The notes beneath the pieces are model-generated. The model had not been told where the DNA came from. It did not search any database and saw only the letters and a program-made list of their open reading frames with translations. DNA of 64,000 nt from Hymenopus coronatus (lineage: Eukaryota; Arthropoda; Insecta; Mantodea; Hymenopodidae): positions 390,102,632 to 390,166,631 of the forward strand of contig CM060900.1 in NCBI GenBank assembly GCA_030762935.1. Reading direction: 5' to 3'. Positions 57,441 through 64,000 of the stretch are shown in pieces; position 1 is the stretch's first letter; the number at the start of each line of letters is the position of its first letter. Made by a program: the position numbers and the translations under genes.

Positions 57441-58285
57441 AAATATTTTTGGAGTTGTTTTTTTTTTTTTTTTTTTTTTCCATTTATACCTCGCCTTTAA
57501 CCCCACAATCACATAGGGCCAGCTTTCAAAAGGTTTCATTGTTGCCTTCGCCTAGTGTATTTCCGTATTTTCCTTCTAGTTAAAAAAACCTAAGCAATAA
57601 GAACATTTGTGCTAATGTTTTTCTTGATTAGCATGATGTAGATAAAAGAATAACGTTTACTTGCTTCCTTGCAAGTAGAAAGAAAATAAGGGAATAGCGT
57701 AGAAAGACGGGTCAAATTTTTTTAACACTATCGTTAAGGGATACAATTGAAATTCCGTTCCATTTTGCATTCACGGAAATAAAACAAAAGTTGACTTCTC
57801 ATTTGAGAAAATAGGTAGCTAAAATTAAAACTCATAACAAGGAATTTCTCGGAAACGGTTAACTCTACAAAACAATAAAGTATATGACATAAACTGTGTG
57901 TTTCAATGATGTCTACATTTTTTGTACAGTAAGCTTTCGTCCATCTCACATGGTTTACCAGCTATACAAAAGTCGTCAAAATGAATGAGGTTATAACCAG
58001 AGAATTCAAGATACTCTGTTATTTGTTATAAAACTATCAAATGGCATTTTAATCAAAGTCGTTAAAGCCATTTTTGAGAAACTTAAAATGTATTAAGCCA
58101 AATTTTTTGGTTGCTCAAACACACACACGGACATGTTTTTAAAAATGCTTTGTTTTAATTAAGGGGTTTAAAAACATTTATTTAGTTGAAATCTCTATAT
58201 CGAATTTTAGGTTAGAATACAATATATTTTCTATCTACTACGTACCTTGTACATACGCGCTGGAGAAAGCAACATTCTACCTAAG
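57441..58285 (-). repeat. Dispersed repeat family A, copy 9 with an inverted 3' piece
   Basis: 58285-57646 is an A copy on the minus strand (GCTTTCTCCAGCGCG, GTATGTACAAGGTACGTAG, GTGTGTGTG run, AAAATGGCTTTAACG, AGTTAACCGTTTCCGAG, CTTGCAAGGAAGCAAGT). At 57530-57645 the A 3' end continues on the plus strand (CGCCTAGTGTATTTCC, TTTCTTGATTAGCATGATGTAG). The two meet tail to tail, which could form a foldback. A T-run of about 25 lies at 57456-57480. The Gly/Asn-poor minus ORF at 57734-57949 is a shadow. Confidence 0.7.
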
Positions 58286-59344
58286 ATGATCCATGAATGA
58301 ACTTTGAATAATTCACAGTCCGTAAGAATCTTATTGAAATTTATAACAGTTAGTACAAACAACAATAGTGACATTTTTGCCAGGTCTCAAAATTGAGCTT
58401 ACATGGTTATTTAAACAATAAGTAATTGTTCCTAATAACTAGGAACAACATGATGCATTTTAAAAATAAAAAATTCACAAACACACCTGTCATAATATGT
58501 TCTTTAAATTAATCCTATTCGTAGAAAAAAACAATTATTTTGGTATTCTTAAAAAAATGTTGATTTTTCAAAATTCAGTAATTTATTTCTCAAAATTGCA
58601 GCAATATTTCGGAAAAAATATATCATAATTTTCTTTAACGTTCATTTTAGAGGCAGTATAAAAATTTGGAACAAAATTAGTACAATTTAATCGTGTGGAG
58701 CATTTTGAGCATGGAAAAGCGATGGGAAAAGTTTGACGAGAAAACAAGGCTTAAAGTTGCAACTGTTAATAAGCATTCTCCTGCATATATAAAGCTTCAG
58801 TTTATTGACACCCAAAGTGCACCAAGTGGGATTAGTACTGATTTCTTAAATTTTAGAATTCATATTATTATGAAAAAGAAATTAACTTTTGAATTTTTCA
58901 GAATCTTTGGTAACATTTCACACAGACGTATCACCTTAAAACCATTTGGTTTAGTATAACCTTTTTCAGTTTTGCAATATGTTGTATTGAATTGTATTGT
59001 ATCTTGGTGGAGTGGAAGAGACGGTAGCATAGCCTTAACTCTAACCAGGATAAATAAATATCCACATTGTAACCCGACATTGGGGAATGTCATTTCAAAA
59101 TCTATTTGAGATGTCCTTGCAGCTTACCGGAGAAAATACGAATCAGTTAGGGAATTTAATATCATAATGGTATGTTGTTCTTGTAGCCGAGTTAGACAGA
59201 GCAACCATTCAAATCCCTGTTAAAGCGTAGTATTTTTCACAAATCCTATCTTTCCAGTTATAATACATCGGTATAATTATCCAGCATTTCCTACTAACCA
59301 AATTGATTACAATACTAAGTATAAGGAAAATAAACAAAACGTCC
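58286..59344. other. AT-rich DNA, no gene seen
   Basis: The plus ORF 58693-58959 (88 codons) is AT-rich without a known motif. A possible decayed tRNA-like head at 59183-59215 (TTGTAGCCGAGTTAGACAG) is too weak to call. Confidence 0.5.
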
Positions 59345-59535
59345 TTACATAAAGGTGTGAAAAGATGGCATCCAAAGAATTCATCTAGATGGCCTGGGTT
59401 CGATATCAAGCGTCTGCATGTGATATTTATGGTGGACGAAGCGGCGCAGGGGCGTGTTTTCTCCGGGTTCTACGGTTTCCCCCGCCATCGCGTTTCACCG
59501 CTAATCCATCTTTATCCATGAATCATCAGTGCCAC
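59345..59535 (+). mobile_element. tRNA-derived SINE family C, copy 7
   Basis: The B box CCTGGGTTCGATATCAAG (59392-59409), then GTTTTCTCCGGGTTCTACGG and TTTCCCCCGCCATCG, define the C body. The A box is decayed. Confidence 0.7.
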
Positions 59536-59794
59536 CGCCTGCGGTGTCACAAGTAGTAAACACTACCTAAAAATTATCCAAAGAATTCAGTTCATGAGAA
59601 TTTGCAGAATTAGCATACAAATTACTCATAGGCTTTGACACTGTTACAGTACACGCACATATGCAATATTTGCTAAATGACAAAGAAATAAATATAACTT
59701 CGATTCTTCCCATTAGAAACAGGAGGCTCTGTTGGATTTTAAACTCTGTCTTATGTTTGATTAAGTATTATGACACGGTCAATTATGCATATTG
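59536..59794. other. AT-rich spacer
   Basis: Nothing is recognised in this stretch. Confidence 0.5.
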
Positions 59795-59945
59795 TTTGTC
59801 GGTCCCCAAGGCTGAGCTCGCTAAAGTATTTTGTTTTGGTACTTCGTGGCGCAGGGGATCGCGGGTTCCAGTCCCGCCTTATACATAAGCGTCTGTGGTG
59901 AGTTTCTGTGTTTGTGTCAATCTCTCTTCTCTCGGATGGCCAATT
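59795..59945 (+). mobile_element. tRNA-derived SINE family E, copy 3
   Basis: The head AGCTCGCTAAAGTATTTTG, TGGTACTTCGTGGCGCAGGG and the B box TCGCGGGTTCCAGTCCCGCC match copies 1 and 2. The body GTTTCTGTGTTTGTGTC is followed by a TCTCTTCTCTCGG segment. Confidence 0.75.
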
Positions 59946-60182
59946 AGGTCTCGCATAAACGTCAATATGTGTATAAATAAAAATTATTTAAATTTCCTGG
60001 AATAAGATGTAATGACGTTTTGCTTTACAGGCACTCTCAGTGGAATACAGCAACTATTCTCTATTCTATGGCATACATATGAAACGTTTCTCAGGATACT
60101 ACGAACTTCCTCCTTGCAAGGAAAGTATGCCAACTTAGCAACAGAGTAACATTTCAGATTAGATTAATAGACCTCCTAAGTG
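59946..60182. other. AT-rich spacer
   Basis: Nothing is recognised in this stretch. Confidence 0.5.
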
Positions 60183-60275
60183 AGGAATTGCCGAGGTGGC
60201 TGGATGGCTATCCATGAATTCAAATATGCCAGCAGGTGGTGGTTCGATTCTCACCTCCCGCGTGCTAAATTTCTA
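60183..60275 (+). mobile_element. tRNA-derived SINE-like sequence G
   Basis: TTGCCGAGGTGGCTGGATGG looks like a tRNA 5' half and GTGGTTCGATTCTCACCTCC its T arm (B box), but the spacing and stem pairing are imperfect. No body copy is seen elsewhere. Confidence 0.5.
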
Positions 60276-60769
60276 AAACGGAACTTTAACAAACGTCTTT
60301 CAACTCCGCGAGCTTATCTATTGTCATCAGTAATGGAGAATAAAGACAAAGATACACTTCTAGACAGCCACTTAAAGGGGACATGGCCACTTTGTACAGC
60401 GCTGGAAATAAACTAGATGGCAACGCTGCTAGGTGTAAAGGTTGCTTCACGTTCAAGTAATCCACTGTATTGTGCTCTGGTTGATATACCATTACTTTAT
60501 TCACTTCCATCTCCTACTTTTTAGCATGCAATTTGTGACCACTAATAAAATGTTTATTATATTACATTAACTGCTCCCCTATGGTATACAAGATATTAAA
60601 CTCATTTTCTCTCGATACCAATGGATTTGTGTCGTTATACTGCAACTATAACTATAAAGGAATGTAATCATGTTGAGTTCTCTCAACATTTCTAAAGAAA
60701 TTATTTTCGTTTTCTGAAACTTGAAACATTTTGATTTCCTTCCTATCTAGCAAGGCATTCCCCCATGAA
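60276..60769. other. AT-rich DNA, no gene seen
   Basis: Nothing is recognised in this stretch. Confidence 0.5.
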
Positions 60770-60915
60770 GGAGGAATAAATGCTTCCTTATATTCATTGC
60801 AAGCTAATATAAACGTTAAAATGCATGGCCGAAATAAAACCTTTAAGATTATAATAGTTTTCAACAATTACAGACAGATGATATTGAATGTTATTATTTC
60901 AAGGAAAATACTGAT
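60770..60915 (+). repeat. Direct repeat N, copy 1
   Basis: Matches 61595-61735 in AATGCTTCYTTATATTC, AAGCTAATRTAA, TACAGACAGATG and AAGGAAAATACTG in the same order. It is about 80% similar by eye. Confidence 0.7.
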
Positions 60916-61195
60916 CTTCGGAGGAAGGTTTGCGAATTGAGGTAGGTATAGTTTCCCATTTTATTTATTGCATTTACAATTTATGTTTTGTAAAGCATTC
61001 AGCAGTAAAATTTTAATCGTATTGCACCGCCCGTATGACCATAGCAAATACTACGTCACTATGCGATAAAAAGCTAACCATGTAATTTGCTGCTCTATGG
61101 GAAGAGTTTTATCTGAAACAGTTATCATTAATCTATCAAATTTATATTTGACACGAAAATAAGGGTTTTTCAAAAAAAAATTAAATAACTAAAAA
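60916..61195. other. AT-rich spacer
   Basis: Nothing is recognised in this stretch. Confidence 0.5.
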
Positions 61196-61275
61196 CACAC
61201 TTTAGACGGGATTCGATCCACCTCCCGAGTTCTCTGTTATTCGGCGTCAGCACACAACTTCGGCTTTTCTAGTGA
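61196..61275 (-). mobile_element. tRNA-like SINE head fragment
   Basis: GACGGGATTCGATCCACCTCC is the complement of a B-box arm. The remainder, to about 61270, could be a decayed head. No body is recognised. Confidence 0.35.
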
Positions 61276-61594
61276 CAGTGGCTTCTGGTTAAGGTCATCT
61301 TTGTGAGAAAAGCACCTAACACTAGGAGCAATTTACTTTGATCTATTACTTAATCGAAACACAATAACAACACATTTTGTGCAAGTGTATTGACGTTAAG
61401 TTTGCAAAAGCGAGGTGAGTGGATGGCGGCCTTGCCCCTTGAACATAAAGGGAAGTATATGGCAAAGTTTATTCTCATAGTATCTAATGAGTAACACCTG
61501 AGAATTAAGTGACCCATCGCGCGGTGGGTATTTACTTTTGTGAAAGATTGTACAACACTCTCATTATTACTAAATAAAAACTAAAAATTAATAT
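61276..61594. other. AT-rich spacer
   Basis: Nothing is recognised in this stretch. Confidence 0.5.
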
Positions 61595-61735
61595 ATGGTA
61601 GTAAATGCTTCTTTATATTCTTTGTAAGCTAATGTAACCATTAAAATATATGGCCAAAAAATCCTTTAACCTGATAATAGTTTCGAGAGCTACAGACAGA
61701 TGCCATTGGATGCGATTGTTTAAAGGAAAATACTG
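61595..61735 (+). repeat. Direct repeat N, copy 2
   Basis: The second copy of the sequence at 60770-60915, 825 bp downstream and in the same orientation. Confidence 0.7.
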
Positions 61736-61984
61736 TACAGTATTTGTATATTAATATGTTCATTACGGACCTGAGCTGCATTATATATTTCTTAAGAAAC
61801 ACAATAGTTTCAACTGCTAGTTATACTTTTATATGTGCATGTTTTAAACGTAGAATTTATGCTCACATTTAAAACTAAACCTAAAGCTTATAATCTTGAA
61901 TCCACAAACATTTTAAACGACGGTCATTAAATTTGGTGACAAGAGATTTTCAAAGTCTTGCCAAAATGGTAAGAGTTGTTTCCA

Positions 61985-62235
61985 ATAAGCATATCAGTTG
62001 CATATCTGCGACGACCGCGCCTAACGTGTCTAACCTCAAGATGAAACGAAAGCAAATGAGAAGAGATGAAGAAGATGAATTTTTGCGTAGTAGATGATCC
62101 AGTCCAGGACGCACCCACCGACCTCCGAACAACATTAAAGATTCCACATCAGTGTGATTGGTCCAACGGGAATCTAGCTCGGGCCTCTTAATTCAAGCCT
62201 CAGACGCTACCAGCGTTATTCTCACCCACCAGAAC
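61985..62235 (-). mobile_element. Possible tRNA-derived SINE family J
   Basis: The minus strand has an A-box-like AACGCTGGTAGCGTCTGAGG and a B-box-like GGCCCGAGCTAGATTCCCG about 10 bases further on, then a GC-richer body to 61985. Opposing short ORFs on the minus strand lie in the body and carry no motif. Part of a host gene cannot be excluded. Confidence 0.4.
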
Positions 62236-62699
62236 CTACACGATTCCGTTTAAGTGACTTATAAAGCGGAACAAATTAAAACTTAATTAAATTAATAATA
62301 AAATTATAAATGGAAATACAAAAACGAATCCTAAGAATTCACTAATCTGAAGGTATTCAAGAGATGAAATATTTTCATACCCCCAAGATCATGTGTTCTT
62401 GCAATTATCACAGATTTTCTATACCATTTGTTGAAAAATTAATTTCATTTTTACAAAACTACTAACAATAGACATACCTACTTATACCTTTTTCAGTATC
62501 ATAAAATGATGGTGAGTAATCCATGTATTTTCCCCAACTATATCCAGAAACACATTGCTTTATAAAGGAACACAGGGAAATTTCTATCATAAGGTTTCAA
62601 AAGAAACACGCTTTAAAGATGCTGAAACTTTCTATAACTAAAAAGAAAAATTAATCTAAGCAAAATTAGTCTTAATCCACACCCTTCCACTAATATTGG
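62236..62699. other. AT-rich DNA, no gene seen
   Basis: Nothing is recognised in this stretch. Confidence 0.5.
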
Positions 62700-63400
62700 T
62701 TTATGGAGCACGGGGAGTGAAATTTTGACTGCGGTCCAAAAATTAAAAAAAAAATACTTTTTTATAGAAAATAGCTATGGATCCTTTAGCCATCCATAAA
62801 TAGTCAACATTTAACTATTCTTTCTTTGATTCGGGATCTCCAACTACGTAAAGTTTGTAAAATATACTCGTTTTCTAGCATACTATTTCATAAAACAGCG
62901 TTTATTTCAGAACTGCATTTTTACACTTTCAAAACGTTCTCAGCGTCTCAGTTTTGTTTAAATACAACTAAAACTCCAAGAATGTGCAGAAGTATCTCTT
63001 TTAGTTTTAAAAGGACAAAACTATTCGAAAACTAATATTATATTGTTCAGAGAATATATTTTTACGCAAATATGATTAATTTTAGAGATAAATGTTTCTA
63101 AATATTAAAAAAAAAATATTACACAAGAATCAAGTTTATTGAAACATTGGCATTTAGAGCTTTTGTGCGTTTGAAAGTTCGAATTAAAAAAATTCCAACC
63201 ATTTTGCTCAAATTTTTAGGCGCAGGGAACATTTTGGTTTCGCAATACATTTACATAATAACATTTACGACATAATTAGATCTGGCGAAATATGTATCCA
63301 ATAGGAATGAAATTTGGTATTCTATTAACTTAACAGCAATAGAATCACAGTAATATTTTCAGACAAATCTACACAGAAATATACCTTAAAACCAATTCTA
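62700..63400 (+). repeat. Dispersed repeat family B, copy 3
   Basis: It begins TTATGGAGCACGGGGAGTGA with AAATTTTGACT, has TTCAAAACGTTCTCAGCGTC, then TTGTTTAAATACAACTAAAA, and ends with AATGAAATTTGGTATTC, AATCACAGTAA and TCTACACAGAAAT. It is the fullest B copy. Confidence 0.7.
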
Positions 63401-64000
63401 GCTTTTGACCTTCCCACATACGACAGAAAACATCATTGCGGAAGTTCTGTGTACGTAACAAATATATGACGTAGTCTTTTGGCGAACAGTAGTGACTGCC
63501 AATTGGAAAAGTCATCATGGCAGATCCTGAGCCTTGATATGAATATTCGACCTTCCTTGGTGCCAATTACTTTGCGTAGCTGGAAATAAAGGAGTAAATA
63601 AATACAGAGTATAACTAAAATTAAAATATGTAATTGTAGTAAAACATGTAGGGTGCAATTAAAAACCTCTCCGTGCGGCTTCAACTGTGAAAGGGAGTTA
63701 CAAGAGCAGCAGTTATAGCATTTCCCTCCTAGTAATCCTTCCCAAAAGCAAATAAGATAAGGAATTTAACAAATATATTCCATACTGTAAATAACTATAA
63801 ATTATTAGCCGGGAAATGATTATGACGTTTGGGTAAATACTATTTATATCGAACCTACAAGGTTAAGTCTGGTATTGTACCTCAACATATTCGTAAAAAT
63901 GTTACTCTTTTAAAATATTTGTTCAATTATATACAGGTGTTGATCTATTTAAACAGTAAACACTTAAAACACATGCAATTAAGATTCTGTGCAGCCAATA
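63401..64000. other. Mixed then AT-rich DNA to the window end
   Basis: At 63400-63600 a GC-richer block on the minus strand has a good acceptor (TTTATTTCCAG) and donor (TTTTAAG|GTATAT), but no frame is open from one to the other, so I do not call an exon. The last 300 bp are featureless. Confidence 0.45.

Noticed and set aside
63369..63590. Minus-strand exon candidate with good acceptor and donor
   Set aside because: The frame that reaches the donor meets a TAA just after the acceptor and the other two frames stop earlier, so no frame spans the segment.
1..64000. CRISPR arrays, bacterial operons, rRNA genes, phage att sites
   Set aside because: No spaced repeats with unique spacers, Shine-Dalgarno-led gene runs or rRNA sequences; the content is eukaryotic.

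Overview
This window looks like intergenic or intronic DNA from a large, AT-rich animal genome, most likely an arthropod. The evidence is the repeat content: two decayed mariner (IS630/Tc1-mariner) transposons, an I-like non-LTR retrotransposon with an RNase H domain, relics of two or three other non-LTR retrotransposons, an internally deleted Gypsy-type LTR element with a tRNA-Leu-type primer site, a short non-autonomous DNA transposon, many tRNA-derived SINEs, and long AAT-rich microsatellites. I see no prokaryotic operon, rRNA, CRISPR array or intact host gene. The exact organism cannot be named from what I can see. No protein or repeat database was searched, so family names rest on motifs read by eye.

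Layout. 0-7.4 kb: an unidentified minus-strand ORF, SINEs, and copies of two dispersed repeat families that I call A (about 0.9 kb) and B (about 0.7 kb). 7.8-9.0 kb: mariner relic 1. 9.3-9.6 kb: an unexplained GC-richer block. 9.8-10.9 kb: an A copy followed by a SINE. 11-15 kb: mostly featureless, with two SINEs and two weak coding candidates. 15.7-17.3 kb: non-LTR relic (minus). 18.2-21.45 kb: an I-like retrotransposon (minus) with a perfect 13-bp target-site duplication, inserted into the C-terminal coding region of a different retroelement (plus). 25-28 kb: two A copies. 30-32.4 kb: an endonuclease plus reverse-transcriptase relic (minus). 32.5-32.8 kb: triplet microsatellite. 33.05-34.39 kb: mariner relic 2 with matching terminal repeats and TA on both sides. 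37-44.7 kb: A and B copies and a SINE cluster, including one SINE inside another. 44.8-45.9 kb: a 1.1-kb array of AAT-based higher-order tandem repeats. 46.88-46.94 kb: the best candidate for a real host exon. 47.8-51.1 kb: an A copy interrupted first by a 487-bp DNA transposon and then bounded by the Gypsy element. 52-64 kb: SINEs, a foldback A copy, a dispersed direct-repeat pair and a B copy.

No gene here is shown to be functional. The coding information is almost entirely the remains of selfish elements, and the clearest biology is their order of insertion: A copy first, then the small DNA transposon and the Gypsy element into it; an old retroelement first, then the I-like element into it; a C-type SINE first, then an E-type SINE into it. 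The most interesting unexplained items are family A (about nine copies, with a conserved TG-rich stretch, a self-complementary TGTACA motif and short inverted repeats near both ends), the candidate spliced exon at 46.9 kb, and the retroelement reading frame that runs on across the I-like insertion.
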